A DNA stretch of 64,000 nucleotides from contig NZ_CP017476.1 in assembly GCF_001761385.1 (NCBI RefSeq), positions 4,515,501 through 4,579,500 of the forward strand, in the 5' to 3' direction. Position numbers and translations under genes: made by a program. This document shows, one piece after another, positions 16,199 to 25,697 of the stretch (position 1 is the stretch's first letter; every line of letters begins with the position of its first letter). The notes under the pieces are model-generated. The model was given only the letters and a program-made list of their open reading frames with translations. It made no database searches and was not told the origin of the DNA. Source of the stretch: Hydrogenophaga crassostreae. GTDB taxonomy: Bacteria; Pseudomonadota; Gammaproteobacteria; Burkholderiales; Burkholderiaceae_C.

Positions 16199-16574
16199 GA
16201 GCCTTTGCCTGAAAAGGCAACCCGGCCGTGAATCGCCCCCGGCTTCATCGTTCGCGGGCAATTGGCCGCCTTGCTGGCCCTCTGATCAACATCTGGCAAC
16301 ACGTTTTGACAAACGTTGCCGGTCTCGGCTTCGCCGGCAAACGAACCCCTCCCGCACCGGACCCCGATGCAAGCGGCGCGGAAGCAATGCACCGGTTCGA
16401 CGTTCACTTCACAAGGGTTCACCGCTCACCCGGCCATACGCATGGTCTGGTGACGAGAGGCCACACGAAACATTTTGCCCTGATCACACCGGGTACGGAT
16501 TCAAAATAGAGGGTTTTCCCGCATACCATTGCTGGACCCGTTTTTCTGACGCCCACCACCTGAGCACCCTCGCC
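16199..16574 (+). other. Intergenic region before the J-domain gene
   Basis: This 376-bp stretch has no convincing gene. A weak hairpin (TTGCC at 16205-16209 with GGCAA at 16216-16220) follows the iron permease gene but lacks a T run. The remainder presumably holds the promoter of the J-domain gene; I could not identify a good -35/-10 pair. Confidence 0.5.
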
Positions 16575-17633
16575 ATGTCATCAACCACCTCCCAGGACGC
16601 CACATGGACCTTCCGGAAAAAACCGGTGGCATTTGAACCCGCCGCCTGGAGCGGGCGCCTGGATGTGGCCGAAATGTCCCGACCGGGTGGCCTGTTGACC
16701 GCAGCCTTGATGCAATGCGCTGCCGAGCGCGATCTCTCGTTGAGTGAACTGGCCACCGCTCTTGGCGTGAACTACTGGACGCTGAGTCAACTGCGCATCG
16801 GTTTTCGCACCATCGACTCGCTGGATCAGGATGTGATCGATGGCTGTTCGGCCTTGCTCGATCTGCCCGCGCTCACGATCCAGGCATTGGCGGGCCTGCT
16901 CTCGCCGGCCGACATGCTGACGAGTGCCGATCTCACCGCAGAAGACCTCTTGTACGCGCGCCAGCTGGTCAGCACGGGTCCAGACGACCTGGTCTTGCTG
17001 CCGCCCCCCAATCGGGCGCGGCCGCTGCAAGGCCTGACCATCGACGATCTGGTCGAATTGCACCGTGAACACGCGGCCCATCCCGTCGTGGTCGAATTGT
17101 TGCGCGCAGAGCTGGGCCTGCGCCCCCGGTCGAAAACAGAACAGTTGCGCGCGGCCATTGCGCGTGAAAGCATGGCAACACCAGAACCCGACGATGCACC
17201 ACGCGCGTCGGCCGCAGCCGCTTCTGGCATTTTGTGTTGCGCACACTGCCAGAAGCGGCTGCGCATTCCCCACCTGGCGGAACCGGGTGAAATCCGCTGC
17301 CCCAGCTGTGCGACCGAATACTCGGTCCATTGGCAAGGCATGGTGTGCCTTGTGCAGGTGCTTGAGGACCTTGCCAGCAGCGGCGATGAGTATGGCGAAG
17401 ACGGCACCGAAGCTGCGGACGATCCGTCATCCGAGCCCAAGAACCCCTGGTCGGTGCTGGGCCTGGCGCCCGACAGCCCATGGGACCAGGTCGAGCGCGC
17501 GCGCCGCTCTCTGTTGCAGCAGTACCATCCAGACCGCTTGGGACATGTCTCACCCGCGATCCGCCAGCTCGCTGAGGCGGCCTTCAAGCGCGTGAACACC
17601 GCCTTCGAAACGGTAAGGGCACAGCGCCGTTGA
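16575..17633 (+). CDS. HTH / zinc-ribbon / J-domain protein
   Basis: The 352-residue protein is a rare domain mix. Residues ~50-85 look like a Cro/XRE helix-turn-helix (LSLSELATALGVNYWTLSQL). Cys222-x-x-Cys225 and Cys242-x-x-Cys245 form a zinc ribbon of the MJ0042 kind, with extra Cys at 221. The last 65 residues are a J-domain with His318-Pro-Asp in helix II/III loop, which would activate a DnaK-type Hsp70. It lacks the Gly/Phe and client-binding regions of DnaJ, so it is a specialised (class C) co-chaperone. The target is not known. The gene is flanked by gaps with no obvious operon partner. Confidence 0.8.
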   Translation: MSSTTSQDATWTFRKKPVAFEPAAWSGRLDVAEMSRPGGLLTAALMQCAAERDLSLSELATALGVNYWTLSQLRIGFRTIDSLDQDVIDGCSALLDLPALTIQALAGLLSPADMLTSADLTAEDLLYARQLVSTGPDDLVLLPPPNRARPLQGLTIDDLVELHREHAAHPVVVELLRAELGLRPRSKTEQLRAAIARESMATPEPDDAPRASAAAASGILCCAHCQKRLRIPHLAEPGEIRCPSCATEYSVHWQGMVCLVQVLEDLASSGDEYGEDGTEAADDPSSEPKNPWSVLGLAPDSPWDQVERARRSLLQQYHPDRLGHVSPAIRQLAEAAFKRVNTAFETVRAQRR

Positions 17634-17866
17634 AAGCCCGCTGACCAAATGACACGTTCCAGACACAGTGCCAAGCAGCGACAGGTGCTGTGCGGTTGAG
17701 GGTGGATAGCGGTTCCGGGATTCCATCGCGCCCGTGCGTGAAATGCATCAGTCCAGCACGACCAGCCAGCAGCCATGCTGCGGCGAAAAAATGATCAAAA
17801 GGAACGCTCTGCGTTCATCGACCAAAAGTGCTTCCTTCGGGACCTGACTTGCCGCTCAAAAATAGT

Positions 17867-18228
17867 GTGAAGCGCGCCGATACGCCGGATTTTGTGCGTT
17901 CAGAACCCTTTTGCAAGGGCCCCGAACGTGACCGTCATTCATCTGGGCCGGGGGTCACCCACCCGGCTCGGTGCTACCTACCCGCCAGCTCCGCGGAACC
18001 ACGTCAACGCTGGCCTATTTGGTATTGCTGCGCGTAGAGATTGCCCGTTTCACCCGAACTGAATCGGCTCGTCTCTGTTGCTCTGATCCTCACCTTAGGG
18101 CCCTTTGGGCGAACCCATCAAGCTTGTCGGTGGAGAGGTGTTACCTCCTACGCTGTCCTGTGCAGTCCGGACGTTCCTCCAGTGCGGCCTTTCGGCGATT
18201 GCACCAGCGACGGCCTGGCGCGCTTCAC
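17867..18228 (-). ncRNA. rnpB: RNase P RNA (rnpB), class A
   Basis: The ~362-nt RNA is the catalytic part of RNase P, which trims tRNA 5' ends. On the minus strand it begins GTGAAGCGCGCC and ends with GGCGCGCTTCAC, which pair as helix P1. Conserved core segments are present: GAGGAACGTCCGGACT and CACAGGACAGCGTAGG near the 5' end, GGGTGAAACGGGCAATCTC in the middle, and GATGAATGACGG before AATCCGGCGTA near the 3' end. The P1 hairpin followed by TATTTTT probably terminates transcription. All reading frames across this stretch are spurious. Confidence 0.96.
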
Positions 18229-18235
18229 GGGGTGG

Positions 18236-18241
18236 ATTATC
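18236..18241 (-). promoter_or_regulatory. -10 element of rnpB
   Basis: GATAAT on the minus strand lies 7 nt before the first base of rnpB. The -35 is poor (TGGTGT about 18 bp upstream, inside the end of the MATE gene). Its spacing to the RNA end supports it. Confidence 0.6.
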
Positions 18242-18257
18242 CACGCCCAACGCAGAC

Positions 18258-19649
18258 TCACACCAGTCGTTCGATTTTTTTGTGCTTCCAGACCAGCTTG
18301 TAATACGCCGTCTGCAACACCAGCATCGCGCCGTAGGTAATGGGGAACGCCATCCACACGCCTTCCAGCCCGAAATGCGCGTCCAGCGTGTACGCCGCTG
18401 GCACCTGCACCAGCACGATGCAGGCAATCGAAATCGCCACTGGCACCAACACCACACCGCTGGCGCGCATGATGCCTCCGACCACGGCCTGGAAGCCGAA
18501 CAGCAACAGGCTCCACAACATGATGTGCAGCAACTGTTCTGCCTGCACGCGCACGGCTTCCTGTGTGATGAACAGGCCGAGCAACCAGTGCGAAAGCGCA
18601 TAACCGATCAGGATCAGACTGCCTGTGATGATGGCGTTGAGCGCCAGTCCAGTTTGCAAAATGGCGCGCACCCTGTCCAGCATGCCCGCACCGATCGCCT
18701 GAGCGCCCAGGATAGACGCGGTGATGGCGATGGACAGCGCAGGGAATTGCACGTAGTTCACCACCTGGGTCACCGCACCGTACGCGGCCGTGGCTTCTGA
18801 ACCATGGCGATTCACGAGCGCCAGAATCACCAGTTCGGAAATTGAAATCACTACCATCTGCACGCCGGTGGGCAGGCCGATGCGCATGACTTTTTTCAGA
18901 ATCTCCCGGTCCAGCTTGAGCGCCGCAAACAGCGCCCGGTCTGGCGCCAGCACATGGGACCGGCGGCGCAGTCTAAGGGTCAGAAAAGCCAGTGCCAGAC
19001 CGGTGGATACAAAGCCCGCCAGTGCCGCGCTCTGGATTCCCATGGGCGGCAGACCCAGCCATCCCTTGATCAGCGCGGGCGTGAGCGCCAGGCCAACGCC
19101 AGTGGACAGCAGCAGCGCCATCAGGGGTGACACCGTGTCGCTCACCCCACGCAAAAGCTGCGTGAACAAGATGAACGTCAGCAACAGCGGCATGAGCAAC
19201 ATCATCATGCGTGCATAGCCGGTGGCGTCATCCAGTACATCAGCGGGGGTTCCCAGTGCCATCAGGGCTTCGCGGGCGAAGACGCCGCCCAACACCGCGC
19301 CAGCCAGCCCAATCAAAGCGCCCACCATCAAGGCAGTGCCCGCTATGGCCCTGACCTTTTCAGGCTGCTTGGCCCCCCAGGCCTGGCCGATCAACACCGA
19401 GGCGCCGGCCCCGATGCCAATCACCAGCGAGATGAAGAAGAACATCACCGGAAACATGCCCGACACCGCAGCCAGCGCATGGGTGCCCAGCATCTGCCCT
19501 ATGTAAATGCCGTTGATCGTGCCCGACAGGCTTTGCAGCAGGTTGGACAGCACCATGGGCGCCAGGAAAAACAGGTAGACCTGCCAAAGGGCCCGCGCGG
19601 GTGGCGGCGGGCCGCCGGATGCGGTGGGCGGCGTGGTGGATGCGGACAT
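18258..19649 (-). CDS. MATE family multidrug/metabolite exporter
   Basis: The 463-residue inner-membrane protein has the twelve hydrophobic segments of MATE transporters, which export cationic compounds using Na+ or H+. Two repeated halves are visible, each beginning with a region such as LSGTINGIYIGQMLG (near residue 42) and YVQFPALSIAITASILGAQA (near 290). The N-terminus has a Pro-rich soluble stretch. It starts with ATG at 19649 and ends 29 nt before rnpB, so the rnpB promoter overlaps its 3' end. The substrate cannot be told from the sequence. Confidence 0.93.
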   Translation of the reverse strand: MSASTTPPTASGGPPPPARALWQVYLFFLAPMVLSNLLQSLSGTINGIYIGQMLGTHALAAVSGMFPVMFFFISLVIGIGAGASVLIGQAWGAKQPEKVRAIAGTALMVGALIGLAGAVLGGVFAREALMALGTPADVLDDATGYARMMMLLMPLLLTFILFTQLLRGVSDTVSPLMALLLSTGVGLALTPALIKGWLGLPPMGIQSAALAGFVSTGLALAFLTLRLRRRSHVLAPDRALFAALKLDREILKKVMRIGLPTGVQMVVISISELVILALVNRHGSEATAAYGAVTQVVNYVQFPALSIAITASILGAQAIGAGMLDRVRAILQTGLALNAIITGSLILIGYALSHWLLGLFITQEAVRVQAEQLLHIMLWSLLLFGFQAVVGGIMRASGVVLVPVAISIACIVLVQVPAAYTLDAHFGLEGVWMAFPITYGAMLVLQTAYYKLVWKHKKIERLV

Positions 19650-19726
19650 GTGGGCGGAAGGAAGTGAGGGGCGCGGACTGGGGCGGGCGTGGCGGCTTGT
19701 GTTCCGATTCTCGGGCGAACGGGATA

Positions 19727-20329
19727 TCAGTGTGTCCCGAAGGCTCCTCGGGCCAGCCAGCTCAGGTGGGCTTTCACATCTTCTGGCCAGACCTGAATGC
19801 GCTCGGAGAACGCGCCGCCATCGTGGGCGAACAAGGCGCGCGATGCCTCTTCAAATCCCGGCAGGCCGCCGCCGATGGCCGACATGAATCGGTACGCGCG
19901 CTCCTTGGCCTGACGCTGGGTATCGTGTTCGGCGTGGGTTTTGCGCGCCTCTTCGACCAGGCGGCGCAAAGCCGCCGAAGCGCCACCGCGCTGCAAGGCC
20001 AACCATTCCCAGTGGCGCGGCAGCAACGTGACTTCGCGCGCCACCACACCCAAACGCGGCCGCCCCACGCCCGCAGGCCCTGCCGGTTTTTCCTCGGCAT
20101 CCACGGCGGGCGGTTTGGGCTGCTCGGGTGCATAACCAGGCGGCCAGGGGAAGTCGACCAAGGCCCCTGTGGCATCGTCAAACACCAGCAGGCCGCCTCC
20201 TTGGCCCAGTCCCAGGGTGGCCAGGCTTTGGGCAACAAGGTCGTATTGGCCTGCGGCGATGCGCCGGGTGCCTGAAAACGCGGTGCAGGTGGGGGCAAAT
20301 GGGATGTTGGTTGCGGTATCGGTATTCAT
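19727..20329 (-). CDS. DUF2239 family protein
   Basis: The 200-residue soluble protein fits DUF2239, a family of unknown function. It begins with a segment containing CTAFSGTRRIAAG, has a GRPRLGVVAREVTLLPRHWEWL core, and a C-terminal part with the FSERIQVWPEDVKAHLSWL motif, which are the conserved parts of the family. No catalytic motif or transmembrane helix is evident. The start is 137 bp from the divergent flavoprotein gene. Confidence 0.85.
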   Translation of the reverse strand: MNTDTATNIPFAPTCTAFSGTRRIAAGQYDLVAQSLATLGLGQGGGLLVFDDATGALVDFPWPPGYAPEQPKPPAVDAEEKPAGPAGVGRPRLGVVAREVTLLPRHWEWLALQRGGASAALRRLVEEARKTHAEHDTQRQAKERAYRFMSAIGGGLPGFEEASRALFAHDGGAFSERIQVWPEDVKAHLSWLARGAFGTH

Positions 20330-20340
20330 GACTTAATTTT

Positions 20341-20367
20341 ACCCGGCTTGTATTGTTTTATCCGGGT
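20341..20367. repeat. Inverted repeat between divergent genes
   Basis: ACCCGG (20341-20346) and CCGGGT (20362-20367) are inverted around a 15-bp AT-rich spacer in the gap between DUF2239 and the flavoprotein gene. It lies just before the DUF2239 start. An operator is possible; no regulator is nearby. Confidence 0.3.
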
Positions 20368-20466
20368 TATTTTAACGGATCGGCAAATGCGTACGCCCGC
20401 TGCTTTGCGACAATAGCGGCCTTGCCACCCGACTGCTTGATCACCACAAGCCTTGGAGAACGCCCC

Positions 20467-22305
20467 ATGATCCGCCTTTCCGAACTCAAGCTGCTGCTGG
20501 CCGAAGTGCCCACCGAGCACCGCCGCGCAGCCGACGCACCCACCGAAACCAGCGCCGACCGCGAGCCCCCCCCCCATCCCGTCGAAGCGCTCACCCGTTT
20601 GACCGCCCAGGCATTGGGCCTGGATGAAAGAGCCATCGCTCACCTGCATGTGTTCAAGCGCAGCTTCGATGCACGCAAGGCCGAACTGCTGGCGGTGTAC
20701 ATCGTGGATGTGACGCTGGCCGATCCTTCGCAAGAGGCGGCCCTGCTGGCGAAGTTTGAGAACAACGCCCACATCCAGGTCACCCCCGACATGGCCTGGC
20801 ATCCACCCGGGCAGGCCCCAGCCGGTTGGCCCTCGAACGAAACCGAGCGCCCCGTTGTGATCGGCCTCGGGCCTTGCGGCCTGTTCACTGCGTTGGCGCT
20901 GGCGCAAATGGGCCTGAAACCCATCGTGCTGGAGCGCGGCAAGCCGGTGCGCGAGCGCACCAAAGACACCTGGGGCCTGTGGCGCCACCAGAAGCTGAAC
21001 CCCCAAAGCAATGTGCAATACGGCGAAGGCGGCGCCGGCCTGTTTTCCGACGGCAAGCTCTACAGCCAGATCAAGGACCCGCGCTTCCTGGGCCGCAAGG
21101 TCATGAACGAATTTGTCGAGGCGGGCGCGCCGAAAGAAATCCTCTACATGGCCCACCCCCACATCGGCACCTTCAAGCTGGTCAAGGTGGTCGAAGCCAT
21201 GCGCGAAAAAATCATCGCCCTGGGCGGCGAAATCCGGTTTCAGCAACAGGTGGTCGGCTTCACCATGGCGCCAGCCGGCGCAGGCCAGCAACAACTCACC
21301 GGGTTGCGTGTGTTGCACCTCGACACGGGCGCCATCATTGAACTGCCTGCCCGGCATGCGGTGCTCGCCGTGGGCCACAGCTCACGGGACACCTTTGCTT
21401 TGCTGCACGATGCGGGCGTGTTCCTGGAGGCCAAACCGTTCTCGGTGGGTTTCCGCATCGAACACCCGCAAAGCGTGATCGACCGTGCCCGCTGGGGCCG
21501 CCACGCGGGCCACCCGCTGCTGGGTGCCGCCGATTACAAGCTGGTGCACCACGCCAAGAATGGTCGCGCGGTCTACAGCTTTTGCATGTGCCCGGGCGGC
21601 ATGGTCGTGGCCGCGACCAGCGAGCCCGGCCGTGTGGTCACCAACGGCATGAGCCAGTATTCGCGCAACGAGCGCAACGCCAACGCAGGCATCGTGGTCG
21701 CCATCGAGCCCGGCGATTTCCCGCTGCAGTTCCCGCAAGACGCCGCGCTGTGGACCGACGCTTTCGGCGAGGCTGATGGCCCGCGATACGCCGATCAGGC
21801 CAAAGCCATGGCGAACAAAGGCGAACCACATCCGCTGGCCGGCATCGTTTTGCAACGCCAGCTGGAAGCCCGTGCATTCGTGATGGGCGGCGGCACCTAC
21901 GAAGCCCCTGGTCAACTGGTGGGCGATTTCGTGGCTGGCCAGGCGTCTGCGGCTTTGGCCGACGTCGAACCCTCGTACCAGCCGGGCGTGAAGCTGGGCG
22001 ATCTGGCGCCCGCCCTGCCCGCTTATGCCATCGAAGCCATGCGCGAAGCGCTACCGGTGTTCGGTCGCAAGATCAAGGGTTACGACATGCCCGGCGCCGT
22101 GCTGACAGGCGTGGAAACGCGCACTTCGGCGCCGCTGCGCATCACGCGCGGTGCTGATTTGCAGAGCCTGAACACAAGAGGCTTGTACCCGGCAGGCGAA
22201 GGCGCTGGCTACGCGGGTGGCATTCTTTCAGCGGGTGTGGACGGCCTCAAGGTGGCCGAGGCGCTGGCCAGAAGCGCCCTTGGTCTGGGGATGGCAATCA
22301 CGTGA
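20467..22305 (+). CDS. COG2509-type FAD-dependent dehydrogenase
   Basis: The 612-residue protein has the COG2509 architecture: an N-terminal module with LTRLTAQALGLDERAIAHLHV, a dinucleotide-binding fold VIGLGPCGLFTALALAQ (about residues 137-153) with LERGKPV for FAD, a central NVQYGEGGAGLFSDGKL and a C-terminal GEGAGYAGGILSAGVDGLK FAD loop. Substrate and partner are unknown; the family is annotated as an uncharacterised NAD(P)/FAD oxidoreductase. The ATG at 20467 begins the family N-terminus; an earlier in-frame ATG would add 38 unconserved residues. Confidence 0.9.
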   Translation: MIRLSELKLLLAEVPTEHRRAADAPTETSADREPPPHPVEALTRLTAQALGLDERAIAHLHVFKRSFDARKAELLAVYIVDVTLADPSQEAALLAKFENNAHIQVTPDMAWHPPGQAPAGWPSNETERPVVIGLGPCGLFTALALAQMGLKPIVLERGKPVRERTKDTWGLWRHQKLNPQSNVQYGEGGAGLFSDGKLYSQIKDPRFLGRKVMNEFVEAGAPKEILYMAHPHIGTFKLVKVVEAMREKIIALGGEIRFQQQVVGFTMAPAGAGQQQLTGLRVLHLDTGAIIELPARHAVLAVGHSSRDTFALLHDAGVFLEAKPFSVGFRIEHPQSVIDRARWGRHAGHPLLGAADYKLVHHAKNGRAVYSFCMCPGGMVVAATSEPGRVVTNGMSQYSRNERNANAGIVVAIEPGDFPLQFPQDAALWTDAFGEADGPRYADQAKAMANKGEPHPLAGIVLQRQLEARAFVMGGGTYEAPGQLVGDFVAGQASAALADVEPSYQPGVKLGDLAPALPAYAIEAMREALPVFGRKIKGYDMPGAVLTGVETRTSAPLRITRGADLQSLNTRGLYPAGEGAGYAGGILSAGVDGLKVAEALARSALGLGMAIT

Positions 22306-22405
22306 AATACAAGCGGTTACAAATAGCGGCACAGCTTTACCTGCGCAATGGGGTGGCTTGACACTGGCGGCGCAAAGTGGAGGCTCTTCAACCAAGGAGC
22401 TTTCC

Positions 22406-23041
22406 ATGAAAACGCTCAGCCGCAACCTCCTCCTTCCCGCACTCACTGGTGCCATCGCCTTCTCAGCCGCAGGCGTCGCCCAGGCTCAAGACGAACGGGG
22501 CCGCGTGATCAGCAGCACACCGGTGATCCAGCAAGTGGCTGTGCCGCGCGAAGTATGCGAAAACGTGCAGGTGCGCGAACGCGCCCGCAGTTCGGGCGCC
22601 GGCGCCCTGATGGGTGGCATCGCAGGCGGCGCCATGGGCAATGCTGTGGGTGGGGGCACCGGGCGTGCTGTGGCCACGGCCCTCGGCATTTTCGGCGGCG
22701 CCGTTTTGGGTGACCGCATAGAAGGCCGGGGCCAAAGCACGGTTCGCACCGTGCAGGAATGCACCACCCAGAACGTCTACGAAAACCAGACCGTGGCCTA
22801 CAACGTGGTTTACGAATATGCCGGGCGCCAGTACAGCGTGGAAATGGATGATGAGCCTGGCCGCTATGTGCCGGTGAGCGTGCAACCTGTGAATGTGCGC
22901 CCCGTGACCCGCCCCCAGGTGCAGTATGTGCCTGCATCAGCAGCCCCTGAGGTGGTGTATGTCGGCCGCATCCCGCGTGGCCACAGCAATGGGCGCTGGG
23001 ACCGCGAGCAAGATGACCGCTGGGACCGCAACTGGAGGTGA
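22406..23041 (+). CDS. Exported glycine-zipper (2TM) outer-membrane protein
   Basis: The 211-residue protein has a signal peptide (cleavage after AGVAQA near residue 29), then a glycine-zipper segment rich in Gly and Ala (GAGALMGGIAGGAMGNAVGG) followed by a second (LGIFGGAVLGDRIEG), typical of the Gly-zipper_2 group in cell-envelope proteins. The segment VQECTTQNVYENQTVAYNVVYEYAGRQYSVEM is the family's conserved tail. The C-terminus is Trp/Asp/Arg-rich. An AAGGAG site lies 6 nt before the ATG at 22406. Function is unknown; envelope integrity is the general inference. Confidence 0.88.
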   Translation: MKTLSRNLLLPALTGAIAFSAAGVAQAQDERGRVISSTPVIQQVAVPREVCENVQVRERARSSGAGALMGGIAGGAMGNAVGGGTGRAVATALGIFGGAVLGDRIEGRGQSTVRTVQECTTQNVYENQTVAYNVVYEYAGRQYSVEMDDEPGRYVPVSVQPVNVRPVTRPQVQYVPASAAPEVVYVGRIPRGHSNGRWDREQDDRWDRNWR

Positions 23042-23315
23042 TGTGCCATCGGACGCCTCGACCCTTTTGCACGCGGCGGCCTGAAACGGGTTCCCGGAAA
23101 AAGCGACACCATCGCCGCTTGTCCGGGCAACTGCTGTTGCACCTGAGTGAATGTGGCCAAGCCGCCCGCCCATCAACGGGGAGGTCCCCTCAACCCCCAC
23201 CCCACCGGCAACCGCCAGGACAGACCGTGCAAGGCAAAGGCCGCCACCGTGACGCCTCGGTGCTCCGTCTGTGGTTTAAGCGCTTTTCAGTGCAACGCCT
23301 GGATTGTCCTGCCCG

Positions 23316-23711
23316 TTAGAACACCACGCCAGCATACAAAATGGCGTTGGCATAGGGTGTGCACTCCCCTGTGCGGATCACGGCCTTTGCCTGACCGGTC
23401 AACGCTTTGAAGTCGGCATGTGACACCTGATCAACAGGTGTGCCACCCAGTGGCCGACACCAGGGCGGCATGTGGCCATGGTTTGCCGTCACGGCTTCGG
23501 TCGCGATCATCGCCCGCTCGACCTGCATTTCCGAGAGCACCGCCTGCAACACGTCGCCCACGGCAGGCATGCCTGGCATGAGCGCCAGATCGATGCGGCG
23601 CACGCCGTTCGGCACGGGCAACCCGGCATCGCCAATGACCACCATGTCGCCATGGCCCAAGGTGGCAATCAAATAGGACAACTCGGCATTCAAAAGAACC
23701 GTTCGTTTCAT
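23316..23711 (-). CDS. rbsD: D-ribose pyranase RbsD
   Basis: RbsD interconverts pyranose and furanose forms of ribose so that RbsK can use it. The 131-residue protein begins MKRTVLLNAELSYLIATLGHGD, with the family's catalytic His near residue 20 and the C-terminal RTGECTPYANAIL(Y). It is the last gene of the ribose operon and overlaps rbsK by an ATGA junction. The ATG at 23711 fits the family; an upstream in-frame start would overlap rbsK. Confidence 0.96.
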   Translation of the reverse strand: MKRTVLLNAELSYLIATLGHGDMVVIGDAGLPVPNGVRRIDLALMPGMPAVGDVLQAVLSEMQVERAMIATEAVTANHGHMPPWCRPLGGTPVDQVSHADFKALTGQAKAVIRTGECTPYANAILYAGVVF

Positions 23712-24667
23712 AGCGCGGTCCAACTTGGTGCTTGCGGGGTGCGAAGGACCGCCGCCCGCGTGGGAATGGAGGGCTGAGCGCCCACCGTTTGCACACACAG
23801 GCTGGCGGCACGAAGCCCCATCGTGACGCCCTCATTCAAGGTACCCCCACTGGCCAATGTCACCACCAGCGCGCCCAGAAAGGTGTCACCCGCTGCCGTG
23901 GTGTCGACCGCCTTCACGGGCAGCGCCGGATGAAAGCTGCCACCTTTCGCGTCAACGGCCACTGCCCCCTGAGCACCCAAGGTGACCACCACCTGCCGTA
24001 CCCCACGGAACAAAAACCATTGGCCCGCCTGTGCAGCCTCTTCGGGCCGGGACACCGACACCTGTGTCAGGGCCTGGGCCTCACTTTCGTTGAGCACCAG
24101 GGTGTCGATCCATGGCCACACCTCGGCGGGCAAGCTTTGCGAGGGAGAGGGATTGAGCACCACTCTGCAACCGCTCTTCTGCGCTTGTTCCGCAGCCATC
24201 AACACCGCTGGCAAAGGCACTTCGAGCTGCATCACCAGCCAGTCGGACGCCTTGAGACGGGACGCCAACACCGACGGATCTGGGTGCAACGTGCCGTTGG
24301 CACCAGGCACCACCACAATGCGGTTCTGCGCCTGGTCGTCGACCATGACCACGGCCACCCCGGTTGCCACAGCATCGTCAGTTGGTATGTCGTCGCAGCC
24401 AATGCCCTCTTGCGCCAATGCGGCCCGCAGCGCTGCGCCATGCGCGTCGGCGCCCACCCGCCCGATCATGCACACCGAAGCACCCTGGCGCGCGCAGCCG
24501 ACCGCCTGGTTGCCGCCTTTTCCACCGGGAAAATAGGCAATGGACTGCCCTTCAATGGTTTCCCCGTCGCCAGGGGCTCTGGACACCCGCACCACCATGT
24601 CCATGTTGAGACTTCCCAGCACCAGAATCGCGGGGACGGATTGTTGAGAAGCAGACGGAAGACTCAT
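23708..24667 (-). CDS. rbsK: Ribokinase RbsK
   Basis: Ribokinase phosphorylates ribose to ribose 5-phosphate. The 319-residue PfkB-family protein has the first signature PGGKGGNQAVGCARQG (near residue 50) and the second, with the catalytic Asp, DTTAAGDTFLGAL (near 265). Length is usual for the family. It overlaps rbsR upstream and rbsD downstream by ATGA junctions. Confidence 0.97.
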   Translation of the reverse strand: MSLPSASQQSVPAILVLGSLNMDMVVRVSRAPGDGETIEGQSIAYFPGGKGGNQAVGCARQGASVCMIGRVGADAHGAALRAALAQEGIGCDDIPTDDAVATGVAVVMVDDQAQNRIVVVPGANGTLHPDPSVLASRLKASDWLVMQLEVPLPAVLMAAEQAQKSGCRVVLNPSPSQSLPAEVWPWIDTLVLNESEAQALTQVSVSRPEEAAQAGQWFLFRGVRQVVVTLGAQGAVAVDAKGGSFHPALPVKAVDTTAAGDTFLGALVVTLASGGTLNEGVTMGLRAASLCVQTVGAQPSIPTRAAVLRTPQAPSWTAL

Positions 24668-25671
24668 TTTGGACAGGGGCCACTGGAGCTGCGCACCCGC
24701 AGCACAGGTTGCAATAAAACTTTTCGAGGCTGTGTGCGCCCACCCATGATGCGCTCCAGCAGCATATCGACGGCCATCACACCGATGCGCTGTTTGGGCT
24801 GTTCGATGGTCGTCAGCGGCGGGCTCGAATAGCTGGCCAGCTCGATGTCGTCAAAACCGACCAAGGAGAGCTCGGCTGGCACCCGCAGACCGACTTCATG
24901 GGCGGCACTCAATGCGCCGATGGCCATCAGATCGTTGCACACAAAAATGGCGCTGGGCCGGGGGCTCAGGTTGAGTACAGCCTGCATGGCGGCGTAACCA
25001 CCGTGGCTGGTGAAGTCACCATGCACCAGCAATTCCTGAGACACACCCGCCAATCCGGCCTCGTGCAAAGCTTGACGCCAACCCTGAATGCGCTGCTCGC
25101 TCACATCAAGGCCTTGCGGCCCCGCCATGCAGGCAATGTGCCGATGGCCCAATGCGATGAGATGCTGGGTGGCCATCAGGGCGCCCTGCTGTTGTGCTGT
25201 CTCCACCAGGTCACACTTCAGCTCGTTCAACTCCCGATCCACCAACACCGTGGGAATCGTCAAGCCTTGCAGCTGGGCAGCCAGACTGTCGTCGTCTCCG
25301 GTGGATACCACGATCAAGCCATCGATGCGGCGCTCGGCCAGCACCTGCAAATACACGCTTTGCCGGTTCGCCTCGTCGTTGGTGTTGCACAGGATCAGGT
25401 TGTACCCCGCGCCAAAGCAGTGCTTTTCGACGCTGTGCACGATCTCCGCAAAGTAGGGGTTTGAGCTGTTGGGAATCAACATGCCCAGCGTTCGGGTGGA
25501 TTTGCCTTGAAGGCTGCGGGCCACGGCGCTGGGTACATACCCCACGCTTCGAATCGCCTCCTCGACAGCCTGGGTGCTCTCGGGGCTGACAAAACGCGTC
25601 TTGTTGACCACGTGCGATACGGTGGTCACCGACACCTTGGCGAGTCGCGCGACGTCCTTGATAGTGGCCAT
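24664..25671 (-). CDS. rbsR: LacI-family ribose operon repressor RbsR
   Basis: RbsR represses the operon until ribose binds. The 335-residue protein starts with the LacI helix-turn-helix ATIKDVARLAKVSVTTVSHVVN (2-23), followed by a hinge helix (SAVARSLQGK) and a periplasmic-binding-like ligand domain. It is inside the operon it regulates, between rbsC and rbsK, and the matching operator is at 29459-29484. Confidence 0.95.
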   Translation of the reverse strand: MATIKDVARLAKVSVTTVSHVVNKTRFVSPESTQAVEEAIRSVGYVPSAVARSLQGKSTRTLGMLIPNSSNPYFAEIVHSVEKHCFGAGYNLILCNTNDEANRQSVYLQVLAERRIDGLIVVSTGDDDSLAAQLQGLTIPTVLVDRELNELKCDLVETAQQQGALMATQHLIALGHRHIACMAGPQGLDVSEQRIQGWRQALHEAGLAGVSQELLVHGDFTSHGGYAAMQAVLNLSPRPSAIFVCNDLMAIGALSAAHEVGLRVPAELSLVGFDDIELASYSSPPLTTIEQPKQRIGVMAVDMLLERIMGGRTQPRKVLLQPVLRVRSSSGPCPK

Positions 25672-25697
25672 GGGATCCCTGCGAACAATGCGGTTGG

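Noticed and set aside
18041..18340. Small open frames across rnpB
   Set aside because: The stretch is the RNase P RNA gene, with conserved helices and core motifs.
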